Positions 53,805 to 62,430 of a stretch of 64,000 bases of DNA are shown here, piece by piece; position 1 is the stretch's first letter; each line of letters opens with the position of its first letter. Origin of the DNA: Nevskia soli DSM 19509 (GTDB lineage: Bacteria > Pseudomonadota > Gammaproteobacteria > Nevskiales > Nevskiaceae). The position numbers and the translations under genes were made by a program. The stretch lies in assembly GCF_000711955.1 (NCBI RefSeq), contig NZ_JONR01000010.1:1-64000 (forward strand), read 5' to 3'. Under the pieces are notes generated by a model, which saw only the letters and a list, made by a program, of their open reading frames with translations, was not told the origin of the DNA and did not search any database.

Positions 53805-54302
53805 CTATTTGGCAGCGAGCAGCGGTCCGACCGTGCGTTCCAGGCCGGACAGATCGAAAGTCCCCCGTTCGCCGACGCCGCCGTCGTAGCGCAGCACGCC
53901 GTCGCGGCCGATAACGAAGGTGATGGGCAGGCGCCAGATGCGGCCATAGCCCCCGGCCTGCGTGTCGCCATACATGGCGGCCGGGAACGGCAGGTCGCCA
54001 GCCACTTTGTGCACCTTGGCCAGGTCTTCGGGGTCGTCCATGCTCACCGCCAGCACACTCAGCCCTTCCGCCTGGTGCTTGCGGTAGAACTCGGAGAAGG
54101 CCGGCAACTCGGCGCGGCAGGGCACACACCAGGTGGCCCAGAAGTTGAGGATCACCACCTCGCCCTTGTGCGCGGCCAGGGTGTAGGCGGCACCGTCGAG
54201 TTGCTTCGCCTTCAGCGGCGGCGCCGGCTTGCCGGCTTCGATGGCGAACACGGACCCGCTCCAGAGCGGGAACAGCAAGAGGAGCAGCCGGAGCGGCTTC
54301 AT
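53805..54302 (-). CDS. TlpA-family thioredoxin-like protein
   Basis: A 165-residue periplasmic thioredoxin. The signal peptide is MKPLRLLLLLFPLWSGSVFA; the redox motif WATWCVPCRAELPAF sits near 54-68 (Cys58 and Cys61), with the cis-Pro LPITFVIG near 125-132. TlpA proteins reduce disulfides in cytochrome c maturation or metal-site assembly, which fits the heme and CxxCxC proteins nearby. Last gene of the Fur-box operon, overlapping the GFA gene by 4 bp. Confidence 0.9.
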   Translation of the reverse strand: MKPLRLLLLLFPLWSGSVFAIEAGKPAPPLKAKQLDGAAYTLAAHKGEVVILNFWATWCVPCRAELPAFSEFYRKHQAEGLSVLAVSMDDPEDLAKVHKVAGDLPFPAAMYGDTQAGGYGRIWRLPITFVIGRDGVLRYDGGVGERGTFDLSGLERTVGPLLAAK

Positions 54303-54691
54303 GCGCCGCCCGCGCCCGCCAACGTGGCGCCATGCTGCTCCCAGTTGCGGCCATCGAAGTCCGCCACCGTCACCGCCTCGACAGTGCCTTCATCGAGGCA
54401 ACGCAGATTGACCGAGAACCCGTCGGGATGGGAGCGCGGCACGTAAAACGACTTGATCCCGCAGACCTCGCAGAACAGGTGCTTGGCCACGCCGGTATTG
54501 AAAGTGTAGGTCTGCAACCGCGCCGAGCCGGAGAGCAAGGTGAAGTCTTCCGCCGGCACGATCAGGTGCACGAAGCCGGTCTTGCTGCAGACCGAGCAAT
54601 TGCAGCGTTGTACCGTGATGCGCGCCGGCGCGCGCACTTCGAAGCGCACGGCGCCGCAGTGACAGCCGCCGCGATGGGTGACTTTTTCCAT
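54299..54691 (-). CDS. GFA-family (glutathione-dependent formaldehyde-activating-like) protein
   Basis: A 130-residue GFA-fold protein with the seven zinc-binding cysteines: GGCHCGAVRFEV (two), QRCNCSVCSKTG (three) and FCEVCGIKSFYV (two). Family members bind zinc and act on S-hydroxymethylglutathione or other thiol adducts, but the activity is disputed. Here it sits between the DUF4405-like and tlpA-like genes with a 4-bp overlap, so it may be part of the operon's redox work by position only. Confidence 0.88.
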   Translation of the reverse strand: MEKVTHRGGCHCGAVRFEVRAPARITVQRCNCSVCSKTGFVHLIVPAEDFTLLSGSARLQTYTFNTGVAKHLFCEVCGIKSFYVPRSHPDGFSVNLRCLDEGTVEAVTVADFDGRNWEQHGATLAGAGGA

Positions 54692-54716
54692 GCGTTGATT
54701 TTAGACGGCGCAGGGC

Positions 54717-55166
54717 TCAGGCGCGCAGGCCATTGGCGCGCGGATGGCGGCGCAGGGCGCGGCCGCGCCACAGGTGGACCGCGAACGCCGGCAGGGCCAG
54801 CAGGCCGATGACGATGTGCAGCTGCCGGCTCAGGGCGCGCGCCTGTTCGCCGCCGAAATAATAGAGGCCGTAGCCGCTGCCGATCAGCAGCAGCGCGCAG
54901 GCCAGGAATATGCCGCCGGCGCGACGGTTGCGGCGCAGGCGCCAGAAGCGGTCGATGTGGGTGGAGAGCAGGCTGCCCAGCACGATCAATCCGAGCATGG
55001 CCGCGGCACCGTGCAGCTTCAGCATCCACGGTTCCAGCGTATTGGGCGCCGGGCCGAACTCCCCCTGCCGCATGAACCAGCCGTGCAGGATGTAATGCGC
55101 CAGGCCGCTGAGGAACAGCAGGAGCAGCACGGCATAGGCGGAGCGGCGGTGGATCAGGCTGAGCAT
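54717..55166 (-). CDS. DUF4405-like four-helix membrane protein
   Basis: 149 residues with four predicted membrane helices (about 10-29, 51-69, 84-104 and 114-132) and paired histidines that could hold b-type heme: His24, His52, His70, His117 and His131. This layout, next to FMN-binding and ApbE genes, matches the DUF4405/cytochrome b561-like proteins that pass electrons across the inner membrane. It starts 15 bp after apbE ends. Heme binding is inferred, not shown. Confidence 0.7.
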   Translation of the reverse strand: MLSLIHRRSAYAVLLLLFLSGLAHYILHGWFMRQGEFGPAPNTLEPWMLKLHGAAAMLGLIVLGSLLSTHIDRFWRLRRNRRAGGIFLACALLLIGSGYGLYYFGGEQARALSRQLHIVIGLLALPAFAVHLWRGRALRRHPRANGLRA

Positions 55167-55181
55167 GGAGGATCGGGCCTG

Positions 55182-56051
55182 TTAGGCCGCCGCTTCGAGC
55201 GGATTCTGCACGTAGGCCCGGGCGTCGCAGGCTTCCAGGACGCGGGCCGCAGTTTCCGGCGCGGCGAAGAGAACCACCTTGGTCAGGGCATCCGCGCTCA
55301 TGCAGTCCGCCGCGCGCACGCTGACGCTGGCGGCGCCCAGCCAGGGCCGCCGGCTGCGCGGATCGAGCAGCGGCGAAACTTCCCCCGAGGCGGAAGTCCG
55401 GCGCGCGTAATAGTTGGCGGAAGTGGCCAGCGCCTCGTTGCACAAGGACAGCGCATGCGCGGAAAAGGCGGGATTCTGAGGATGGCGCAGCTGCACCTGT
55501 TGCGGCGGGCCCAGGACGCGCAGGTCACCGCCGGCATTGACCAGTGCGCTATCGATCCCCGCTTCGCGCAGGACCGCGATGGCGCAATCCACGGCATAGC
55601 CCTTGGCGATGCCGCCGAGGTCGATCCGCAGCGGACGGTGGAAGCGCACGCGCGCATCGTCCAGAAGCTCGATGTCGGCCCAGTTGCCTTCGGACGGGAT
55701 CGGGCCGGGGCCGGACGGCAGATAGCCCCAGTCCTGCAGGTGCACGCCGATAGAGATATCGAAAGCGCCTTCGCTGAGCTGCGACAGGCGCCGCGCGGCG
55801 GCCAGCACGGTCCAGGTCTGCGCATCGACACGCAGCGACCGGTGCAGGGCCTCGCGGTTCAGCGCGGCGACCTCGCTGCCCGCATCGTGAAAACTCATCA
55901 GCCGGTGCACCTGTTCCACCGCGGCGAAAGCGGCATCGATGGCCGCGTGCAACGGCGCCCGCGGCCCCGCGGCGGTGGCGCGGATCTCCACCAGCGTGCC
56001 GAGCAGCGGCCGCGCGCGGCGGATTTCAGTGCTGGGCGATGGCGATGGCAT
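55182..56051 (-). CDS. apbE: ApbE-family FAD:protein FMN transferase
   Basis: A 289-residue Mg-dependent flavin transferase that attaches FMN to a threonine of FMN-binding proteins. RPLLGTLVEIRA opens the fold; DLGGIAKGYAVDCAIAVL and ALVNAGGDLRVLG (FAD and metal loops), and a late ALATSANYYARR and MSADALTKVVLF follow. No clear signal peptide or lipobox is present, unlike many ApbE proteins; the ATG at 56051 overlaps the FMN-binding gene by 26 bp. Its substrate is most likely the protein encoded just upstream. Confidence 0.9.
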   Translation of the reverse strand: MPSPSPSTEIRRARPLLGTLVEIRATAAGPRAPLHAAIDAAFAAVEQVHRLMSFHDAGSEVAALNREALHRSLRVDAQTWTVLAAARRLSQLSEGAFDISIGVHLQDWGYLPSGPGPIPSEGNWADIELLDDARVRFHRPLRIDLGGIAKGYAVDCAIAVLREAGIDSALVNAGGDLRVLGPPQQVQLRHPQNPAFSAHALSLCNEALATSANYYARRTSASGEVSPLLDPRSRRPWLGAASVSVRAADCMSADALTKVVLFAAPETAARVLEACDARAYVQNPLEAAA

Positions 56052-56553
56052 AGGTGGCCAGCAAGCGGCGGATGCCGTCGGTGACGTGCTCGCAGGACAG
56101 CGTGGCGCCGCTGACATTCTGGATGCCCTCGCCGATGCGCAGCTCGTCGCCGTGCTGCTTGCCCTTGAACTGGGCCAGCCAGCGCGGGTTGCGCACATCG
56201 CCGCCATAGGCCTCGCGGTATTCGAGGACTTCGACCTGGCGCACCTTGCCGTCGGTGCCGAGCGCCACGGCGTAGGTGATCAGATCGTGCTTGCCGATCA
56301 CGGCATCGACGAAGAAGTAGCCGTCATTGGCTTTCCAGGCGCGCAGGGAGCCGGCGAATACCTTGGCGCCGGCATCCTTCTCGATGGCTGCGCTCTGCTC
56401 CGGGCTCAGCGCCAGCGTCAGCGGCGTCAGCGCCTGCTCGCCGAACATCAGCTTCTGCGCATCCTCCACGCTCATGTAGACCAGGGCCTGTGCCGGGGCG
56501 CAGACGCTGAGTGCGGCAACCGGCAGGTAGACCAGGCGACTGGAAATGCTCAT
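56026..56553 (-). CDS. FMN-binding domain protein with flavinylation motif
   Basis: A 175-residue exported protein. A signal peptide (about 1-24) is followed by one FMN-binding domain with the covalent flavinylation motif NVSGATLSCE (Thr151 as expected FMN attachment site) and VLEYREAYGGDVRNPRW before it, as in NqrC/RnfG-type domains. The apbE gene follows with overlapping ends. It likely works as a periplasmic flavin carrier between the DUF4405-like membrane protein and the outer-membrane redox partners. A TTG start 30 bp further upstream is possible. Confidence 0.87.
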   Translation of the reverse strand: MSISSRLVYLPVAALSVCAPAQALVYMSVEDAQKLMFGEQALTPLTLALSPEQSAAIEKDAGAKVFAGSLRAWKANDGYFFVDAVIGKHDLITYAVALGTDGKVRQVEVLEYREAYGGDVRNPRWLAQFKGKQHGDELRIGEGIQNVSGATLSCEHVTDGIRRLLATYAIAIAQH

Positions 56554-56589
56554 GCGCAGGACCGCCGTGACAGCACAAACCAAACCGAA

Positions 56590-56614
56590 GCCTGAGTGAG
56601 AACCTCACTCAGGC
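56590..56614 (-). terminator. Hairpin between porin and FMN-binding genes
   Basis: A perfect 11-bp stem GCCTGAGTGAG/CTCACTCAGGC with a 3-nt loop (56590-56600, 56604-56614). It lies inside the operon and may reduce expression of the downstream redox genes relative to porin, or stabilise the mRNA end. Confidence 0.5.
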
Positions 56615-56631
56615 CCATTTGCCCTTCAGGA

Positions 56632-58026
56632 TCAGAAATTGAGCCCCAGGCCGAGATCGAAGCGGGTGAAATCACTGTTGGTCTGGTACGACTGGTAGTC
56701 CGCTTTCAGCACGACGTGCGGGTTGAGGTAGAAATTCGCGCCATAGGTCCAGACGCGATCATACGGCTGCGGCCAGGGCCGGCCGTCCGAGGCCAGGCCG
56801 CCGGGCACCGGCGAGAATCCGGGCGCGATGCCCTCGTAACCCGCCCCCATATCGTACCGCTCCCAGCGCACGAACGGGGCCAGGCGGTAGCCGTTGTGGC
56901 GCCAGACCGAGTAGGCGCCCTGCAGGTAGTAGCCGTAGAACTTGGACGGCATCGGGTTGGAGCCGCCGGCGTTGAGGGTGTTGTACGGGGCGGTGCCGGT
57001 GATGGAACCGCGGGCATAGACCGCGGACAGGTCGGCCGCGCCCGGGGTCCAGCGCGCATGCGTCTCCCACAGGGTCACGCGCTGGTCCGGCGTCTGGGCG
57101 GAAGCCTTGGAGGTGCCGGTGGAGATGGCGGCGCCGACCAGCAGGCCGGGCACGCCCTTGTAGTTGAGCGAGCCGTACTCGAACAGGTGCTGGGCATTGG
57201 CCAGCTGCAGTTCCTGGTGGCTGGCCTGGAGCGGCGCGGCGCCGCTGTTCTCCAGTTGCAGCGCGGTGCGGTACAGCGGGTCTTCCGGGTTCGGGCTCCA
57301 GTTGGCCAGGTTGACGCCGGTGGTGAGGCCGGTGTCCCAGGTCAGGCCGATATCGGTGTCGCCGTGGAAGGCGAAGCCGCCCTCGCGCCAGGTGCTGGGG
57401 ATGATCAGGGTCTCGACGAAGTTGCGTTGCACGCCGTAGTAATTGGTCGGCTCGTGGTGCTCGTTGAGCAGGCCAAAGGGCATCAGGAACAGGCCGCCCT
57501 TGACCGAGACCCAGGGGGCGAGCTGGTGGTCGACGTAGAACTGCTCGACCTCGAACTCGCCCTGGTCGTCGGCCGAGGAGACGGCGTGCTCGACCTCGAA
57601 CTCGGAGTTGAACACGGTGCGGTCGTCGAAGCGGTAGCCGATACCGAACACGGCGCGCGCGAGGTCCGCGGTGGTGTCTTCCGGCTGGTGCACCGGGTGG
57701 GTGTAGTAGATCTCGCCGTAGCCCCACAGGCTCAGGTTTGGCGAGATGCCGCCCTCCGGCTTGGCGCTGGCGGTCGCGGCGACTTCCTGCACCTGCACCG
57801 CCTGTTGCTGTTGCTGCGCGGCCAGGCTCTCGTTCTGCTTCCTGAGCTGGCCCAGCTCGGCCTTCAGCGCTTCGAGCTGCTGCTGCATCAGGTCGATCTG
57901 CTGCTCCAGCTTCTGCGCGGTGGCGGCGTCGACGCCGGCCGGCTTGGCCGCCGGGTCGGCGGCGCGGGCGGCGCCGGCGGCCAGCAGGGCGGCGGCGATG
58001 AGGCTGAGGGCGAAAGGCTTTTTCAT
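56632..58026 (-). CDS. OprO/P-like outer-membrane porin with coiled-coil N-terminus
   Basis: A 464-residue porin. The signal peptide is MKKPFALSLIAAALLAAGAARA; a coiled coil follows (EQQIDLMQQQLEALKAELGQLRKQNE by position about 40-68), then a beta-barrel (SLWGYGEIYYTH, VFGIGYRFDDRTVFNSEFEVEHA, FRWERYD-like strands) ending in LGLGLNF with terminal Phe. Similar porins carry phosphate or other anions; under Fur-box control an iron-chelate role is possible. It follows the cytochrome gene by 24 bp. An ATG at 58038 is an alternative start. Confidence 0.85.
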   Translation of the reverse strand: MKKPFALSLIAAALLAAGAARAADPAAKPAGVDAATAQKLEQQIDLMQQQLEALKAELGQLRKQNESLAAQQQQQAVQVQEVAATASAKPEGGISPNLSLWGYGEIYYTHPVHQPEDTTADLARAVFGIGYRFDDRTVFNSEFEVEHAVSSADDQGEFEVEQFYVDHQLAPWVSVKGGLFLMPFGLLNEHHEPTNYYGVQRNFVETLIIPSTWREGGFAFHGDTDIGLTWDTGLTTGVNLANWSPNPEDPLYRTALQLENSGAAPLQASHQELQLANAQHLFEYGSLNYKGVPGLLVGAAISTGTSKASAQTPDQRVTLWETHARWTPGAADLSAVYARGSITGTAPYNTLNAGGSNPMPSKFYGYYLQGAYSVWRHNGYRLAPFVRWERYDMGAGYEGIAPGFSPVPGGLASDGRPWPQPYDRVWTYGANFYLNPHVVLKADYQSYQTNSDFTRFDLGLGLNF

Positions 58027-58050
58027 GATCGGGCTCATGGAGCGGGCTTC

Positions 58051-59433
58051 TTAAGGAGTGGAGGCGGTCACGGCCGCCCGGCATTGCGCGGGCAGGACCT
58101 GCGCGGCGGGATGCGCGGGGTCGTAGCCGTCGGTAAGCGTGCAGAGGAAGACGATGACGTCGTTGATCTCGTCCGGCGTCAGCGCCGCCTGGCCGCCGAG
58201 CCGGCGGTTGTAGGGGATCTCGCCGGTGTTGACGTTGCCGGCGTAGTTGGCGTCGCTGGACGGCTCGTTGATGTTGACCAGGAACTGGCCGCCGTAGAGC
58301 GCCGGCAGGTCATCGAACTTGGTGGCGTTGCCGCCGCTGTCGGTCGGGTAGAACTGTTCCGGATTGGTGTCGCGGCGGACGTAGAAGCCGATGGCGTCCG
58401 CCAGCGTGGCGAACTGGCCGTTATGGAAGTACGGCGCGGTGACGGCGATGTTGCGCAGCGTCGGCACCTTGAACTGGCCGCAGATGCCGGACTTGTTGAG
58501 GCCCGGGTCGTCGCGCAGCGGGCCGCAGACGCCGAGGTCGTAGTAGGTATGCACGCCGTCGTCGCTGTTGACCGGCGTGTAGTCGGGCGCGCCGCTGTCG
58601 GCGTTGGCCGGGATGTTGGCGTTGCGCGGCAGGCCGAGGTTGTCGAAACTGAAGTCGGTGAACATGGCCGGGGTCGAGCCGTTGGCCGAGGTGGTCGGAT
58701 GGCAGGCCGCGCAGTTGCCCTTGGTGGAGTTGTTGAACAGCGCGAAGCCGTTCAGCTCCTGGCTGGTGAGGGTGGCCTGGCCGTTGCGCCAGTAGTCGAA
58801 CTTGCTGGAGAACGGATGGAAATCCGGATCTTCGGTCTCGTAGGCGGCCAGGGCCGCGCCCATGCGCTTGAGGGCGGTATCCGGATCGTTCAGCACGTCG
58901 GCGCCGTAGATGGCGGTGAAGTCCGCCAGGTAGGGCCGGGTCTTCAGCTTCTCGATCACCGCCGCCGCGTCGGCATTGGCCATCTCGAACGCGGTGGTGA
59001 AGGGGGCGATCGCCTGGTCCGCCAGGGTGGCGGCGCGGCCGTCGCGGAAGAAGCCGCCGTTGGGATTGCCGTCGCCGTCGAAGAAAAACGCCGGGATGAA
59101 GGACGCGTACATCAGCGAGGGCGTGTTGCGGAAGCCGGACAGGTCCATGTTCGGGCCGCCCAGCGGCACCGGCAGGCCATGGTCGGGACCGCCGGCGCTG
59201 TTGTCGCTGGCGAAGGCGAACCCGGCGACGTGGCAGGTGGCGCAGGACTGCTTGCCGGAAACGGAAAGGGTCTGGTCGACGAAGATCTTCTGGCCCAACC
59301 GGGCCGCGGCGGACAGCTGGTCGGGGCTGCCGGAACTGCCGCCGCCACCACTGCAGGCGGCGAGCGCCGCACACAATACGAGCGCGCCCGAAAGCCGTAG
59401 CCGCGTGCTGAATCCGGTAAGCATCGTCCCCAT
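58051..59433 (-). CDS. Diheme cytochrome c peroxidase/MauG-like lipoprotein
   Basis: 460 residues. Signal peptide with lipobox AALAAC (Cys near 27), a Gly/Ser linker, then two heme c motifs CATCH and CAACH and the spacer segments of the CCP/MauG family (FRNTPSLMYASFIPAFFFDGD, VPTLRNIAVTAPYFHNGQFATLADAIGFY). Bacterial CCPs reduce peroxide; MauG-like ones oxidise proteins or metals. First gene of a seven-gene minus-strand operon, preceded by a promoter covered by a Fur-box-like sequence. ATG at 59424 is an alternative start. Confidence 0.9.
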   Translation of the reverse strand: MGTMLTGFSTRLRLSGALVLCAALAACSGGGGSSGSPDQLSAAARLGQKIFVDQTLSVSGKQSCATCHVAGFAFASDNSAGGPDHGLPVPLGGPNMDLSGFRNTPSLMYASFIPAFFFDGDGNPNGGFFRDGRAATLADQAIAPFTTAFEMANADAAAVIEKLKTRPYLADFTAIYGADVLNDPDTALKRMGAALAAYETEDPDFHPFSSKFDYWRNGQATLTSQELNGFALFNNSTKGNCAACHPTTSANGSTPAMFTDFSFDNLGLPRNANIPANADSGAPDYTPVNSDDGVHTYYDLGVCGPLRDDPGLNKSGICGQFKVPTLRNIAVTAPYFHNGQFATLADAIGFYVRRDTNPEQFYPTDSGGNATKFDDLPALYGGQFLVNINEPSSDANYAGNVNTGEIPYNRRLGGQAALTPDEINDVIVFLCTLTDGYDPAHPAAQVLPAQCRAAVTASTP

Positions 59434-59479
59434 CTTTCCTTCGTCGGAAGCCGGCATGCGGCATTCCGCCCTTGTCATT

Positions 59480-59515
59480 GATAAGGATAATAATGAGAAA
59501 GATTCGTGTTATCAA
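59480..59515 (-). promoter_or_regulatory. Fur-box-overlapped promoter of the redox operon
   Basis: On the minus strand -35 TTGATA (59510-59515), a 17-bp spacer and -10 TATTAT (59487-59492) make a strong sigma70 promoter. GATAAGGATAATAATGAGA (59480-59498, plus strand) matches the 19-bp Fur consensus at 14 positions by eye and covers the -10. Fur bound with iron would block it, so the operon should come on under iron limitation. Confidence 0.75.
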
Positions 59516-59629
59516 GCAGGTGAGGATTCCGGATTTGTCAGGGATGCTGCGGTGGCGCGCGCCGCACGAGGCCCGCGCGATGCAAAAAACTGTTTCAACG
59601 GCCGGCGATCAGGCCGATAATCTGCGCCC

Positions 59630-60490
59630 ATGAATCTCCCCTTCGCCAAGATGCACGGCCTCGGCAACGACTTCGTCGTCATCGACGCCACGCGGGCGCC
59701 GGTGCACGAGCTGTTGCAGACGCCTTCGCCGGCCCTGCTGCGCCAGCTCACCGACCGCCGTTTCGGCGTGGGCTGCGACCAGGTGCTGCTGATCGAGCCG
59801 GCGCCGAGCGCGGACGTGGATTTCGGCTACCGCATCTTCAACGCCGATGGCTCCGAAGTGGGCCAGTGCGGCAACGGCTCGCGCTGCCTGGCGCGCTATG
59901 TCCGCGACCACGGCCTCAGCGACAAGCGCGCGCTGCGGGTGAAGACCAGCACCAGCCTGCTCGAAGTGCGCCTGCTCGACGACGGCCAGGTGCGCGTCAA
60001 CATGGGGCCGCCGCGCTTCGAGCCGGCGCAGATCCCGATGATCGTCCACAGCGGCGGCCGCTCGCCCGAATACGGCCTGACCCTGGCCGACGGCACCGCC
60101 TTGGCCTGCGGCGCGGTGAGCATGGGCAATCCGCACGCGGTGATCGAGGTGGCCGACGTCGACGCGGCGCCGGTGGCGGCGGTGGGCGAGGAATTACAGC
60201 ACCATCCGGCATTCCCGCAGCGGGTCAACGCCGGCTTCGTGCAGTTCGTCGATGGCGGCCATGCGCGGCTGCGCGTCTACGAGCGCGGCGCGGGCGAGAC
60301 CCTGGCCTGCGGCAGCGGCGCCTGCGCGGCGATGGTGGTGGGGCGCATCTGGGGCAAACTGGGCGCCAGCGCCGCCATCCAGGTGCGCGGCGGCACCCTG
60401 CAGCTGGAATGGGCGGGAGAAGGCGAGCCGGTGTGGATGACCGGCCCGGCGGAAACGGTATTCGAAGGGAGCTTGGTGTGGCCGAAGTAA
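59630..60490 (+). CDS. dapF: Diaminopimelate epimerase DapF
   Basis: Converts LL- to meso-diaminopimelate (lysine and peptidoglycan). 286 residues. FAKMHGLGNDFVVIDATRA (about 4-22) opens the fold. The two catalytic cysteines lie in GQCGNGSRCLARYV (Cys near 80) and ETLACGSGACAAMVV (Cys near 224). GVGCDQVLLIEP is also present. First gene of dapF-DUF484-xerC. Confidence 0.98.
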   Translation: MNLPFAKMHGLGNDFVVIDATRAPVHELLQTPSPALLRQLTDRRFGVGCDQVLLIEPAPSADVDFGYRIFNADGSEVGQCGNGSRCLARYVRDHGLSDKRALRVKTSTSLLEVRLLDDGQVRVNMGPPRFEPAQIPMIVHSGGRSPEYGLTLADGTALACGAVSMGNPHAVIEVADVDAAPVAAVGEELQHHPAFPQRVNAGFVQFVDGGHARLRVYERGAGETLACGSGACAAMVVGRIWGKLGASAAIQVRGGTLQLEWAGEGEPVWMTGPAETVFEGSLVWPK

Positions 60491-61200
60491 GCGAACCGAA
60501 GGAACAGGCGGCGGACGACGCGGCGCCGGCCGAAATGGCCAGCGAAGCGCAGGTGGTGGCCTACCTCAAGGCCCACCCGCAGCTGCTGACCGATCACCCG
60601 CAACTGCTGGAAATGCTGGAAGTGGCGCACTCCGCCGGCTCGGCGGTGTCGCTGATCGAGCGCCAGGTGGAACTGCTGCGCGGCAAGAACGCGCGGCTGG
60701 AAGCGCGCCTGAACCGCCTGATCGACACCGCGCGCGACAACGAAACGCGCGCCGAAAGCGTGCTGCGCCTGGCGCGCGCCCTGATCCGCGCACCCTCGCT
60801 CGCCAATATCGTGGTCGGCCTGCGCACCTCGATGCGCGACGATTTCGACATCGACGAGGTCTTCGTCGGCCTCAACGCCGGCGCCTACAAGCGCCACGAC
60901 ATCGACGGCATCGTGCCGATCGAACCCAGCGGCGCCATTGCCCGGGTGTTCGACAATTTCATCCGCACCCGCCTGATCGAATGCGGGCCGATCAGCGAGG
61001 AGCGCACCAAGCTGCTGTTCCCCAAGGCCGCGCAGCCGGTGCTGTCGGCGGCAGTGGTGCCGCTGGAGAAAGAAAAGAACCTCGGCATGCTGGTGCTGGG
61101 GTCGCGCGACGCCGAACGCTTCCAGCCCCGCCAGGGCAAGCTGTTCCTGGAAATCACCGCCGAACTGGTGGCCGCCGCGGTACGCGCGCGCCTGACATGA
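60478..61200 (+). CDS. DUF484 family protein
   Basis: A 240-residue protein of the DUF484 (YigA-like) family, always found between dapF and xerC in proteobacteria and of unknown function. QVVAYLKAHPQLLTDHPQLLEMLEV and VSLIERQVELLRGKNARLEARLNRLI (coiled coil) are the N-terminal marks; a GAF-like domain fills the rest (about 115-240). The GTG start overlaps dapF by 13 bp, and its last codon overlaps xerC (ATGA), so all three are translationally coupled. Confidence 0.92.
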   Translation: MAEVSEPKEQAADDAAPAEMASEAQVVAYLKAHPQLLTDHPQLLEMLEVAHSAGSAVSLIERQVELLRGKNARLEARLNRLIDTARDNETRAESVLRLARALIRAPSLANIVVGLRTSMRDDFDIDEVFVGLNAGAYKRHDIDGIVPIEPSGAIARVFDNFIRTRLIECGPISEERTKLLFPKAAQPVLSAAVVPLEKEKNLGMLVLGSRDAERFQPRQGKLFLEITAELVAAAVRARLT

Positions 61201-62111
61201 GCGAACCCGCCAGCGCACTCGAACGGCTGCTGGCGGGCTACATGAGTCATCTGCGCGTCGACCGGCGCGCCTCCGAACACACCCTCGAAGCGACCCGCCG
61301 CGACAGTACCGCGTTCCTTGCCTATTGCGCGGAATGCGGCATCCACGAGCCCAGGCGCGTCGACATCCACACCGTGCGCGGCTTCATCACGCGCCTGCAC
61401 CGCAAGGGCCAGCAGCCCTCCAGCCTGCGGCGCTACCTGTCGAGCCTGCGCGGCCTGTTCCGCTATGCGCTGCGCGAGGGCCTGGCCGAGCACAACCCGG
61501 TGGCCGGCGTGCGCGGCCCCAAGGGCAAGCGCGAACTGCCCAAGGTGATCATGGCCGAGGACCTGGACAACGCCCTCAACCTGGAAGCCGAGGGGGAACT
61601 GGGCGCCCGGGACAAGGCGATGGTCGAGCTGTTCTATTCCGCCGGCCTGCGCCTGGCCGAATTGCAGAAGCTCGACGTACCGCCCGGAGACCGCTTTCCC
61701 GACGAAGTGCGGGTACTCGGCAAGGGCAGCAAGGAACGCATCGCCCCGGTCGGCGGCAAGGCGCGCGAAGCGCTCGACGCCTGGCTGCGCGAGCGCGGCG
61801 CCATGGCCGCGCCTGAGGAGTCCGCGCTGTTCGTCGGCCGCAACGGCCGGCGCCTGTCGCAACGTTCGATCGAACTGCGCCTCGCCGCCTGGGCGCGCAC
61901 CGTGGGCCTGCCGGCGCACCTGCATCCGCACAAGCTGCGCCACTCCTTCGCCACCCACATGCTGGAAGCCAGCGGCGACCTGCGCGCGGTGCAGGAACTG
62001 CTCGGCCACGCCAACCTGTCCACCACCCAGATCTACACCCAGCTCGACTGGAAGCGCCTGGCCAAGGTGTACGACGAGGCGCATCCCAGGGCCAAGCGCC
62101 GCATCACCTAG
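61197..62111 (+). CDS. xerC: Tyrosine recombinase XerC
   Basis: A 304-residue site-specific recombinase that, with XerD, resolves chromosome dimers at dif. N-terminal SAM-like domain (about 10-95), then the catalytic core: YSAGLRLAELQKLD (Arg), KGSKERIAPVGGKA (Lys), HKLRHSFATHMLE (His-x-x-Arg), GHANLSTTQIYTQLD (His, nucleophile Tyr). Last gene of the dapF operon, starting at an ATGA overlap. Confidence 0.97.
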   Translation: MSEPASALERLLAGYMSHLRVDRRASEHTLEATRRDSTAFLAYCAECGIHEPRRVDIHTVRGFITRLHRKGQQPSSLRRYLSSLRGLFRYALREGLAEHNPVAGVRGPKGKRELPKVIMAEDLDNALNLEAEGELGARDKAMVELFYSAGLRLAELQKLDVPPGDRFPDEVRVLGKGSKERIAPVGGKAREALDAWLRERGAMAAPEESALFVGRNGRRLSQRSIELRLAAWARTVGLPAHLHPHKLRHSFATHMLEASGDLRAVQELLGHANLSTTQIYTQLDWKRLAKVYDEAHPRAKRRIT

Positions 62112-62118
62112 CCTCGCG

Positions 62119-62427
62119 TCAACGCAGCGAGGCTGATTCCCCGGCAGCCACCGCCTTGCCGATTCCGCAAAGCGCCGCCAGCGGCGCCGTCAACGTCGAC
62201 GAACCCCGGGCCAGCCATGCGCCGCCACCAGCACCGGCGACGATTCCCACTTCGATCGCCAGCGCGGCCAGCAGGCCCTTGCGCCATGACGGTTGGCGCG
62301 GAGCAGCCGGCACCTGCTCCATCCGCGAGCGGCGCCACGGCAGCAGCCCGGCGATGCGCCGGCGCCAGGACTGGCTCAGAGCCAGGCACTGGCCGATGAG
62401 GAAGGCGAGAAAGGCGCAGCAGGCCAC
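62119..62427 (-). CDS. Small hydrophobic protein of unknown function
   Basis: 102 residues with a hydrophobic N-terminus (MACCAFLAFLIGQCLALSQ, about 1-19) that may be a membrane anchor, a basic stretch (WRRRIAGLLPWRRSRM), and a second hydrophobic part (GLLAALAIEVGIVAGAGGG, about 51-69). No family recognised. It follows the LDI-like gene on the same strand by 3 bp and is therefore likely cotranscribed with it. Confidence 0.6.
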   Translation of the reverse strand: MACCAFLAFLIGQCLALSQSWRRRIAGLLPWRRSRMEQVPAAPRQPSWRKGLLAALAIEVGIVAGAGGGAWLARGSSTLTAPLAALCGIGKAVAAGESASLR

Positions 62428-62430
62428 GGC

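Noticed and set aside
56596..59400. A 934-codon open frame on the plus strand across porin and cytochrome genes
   Set aside because: It is antisense to two genes with clear signal peptides, heme motifs and barrel strands; its composition is Gly/Val/Arg-biased with no motif.
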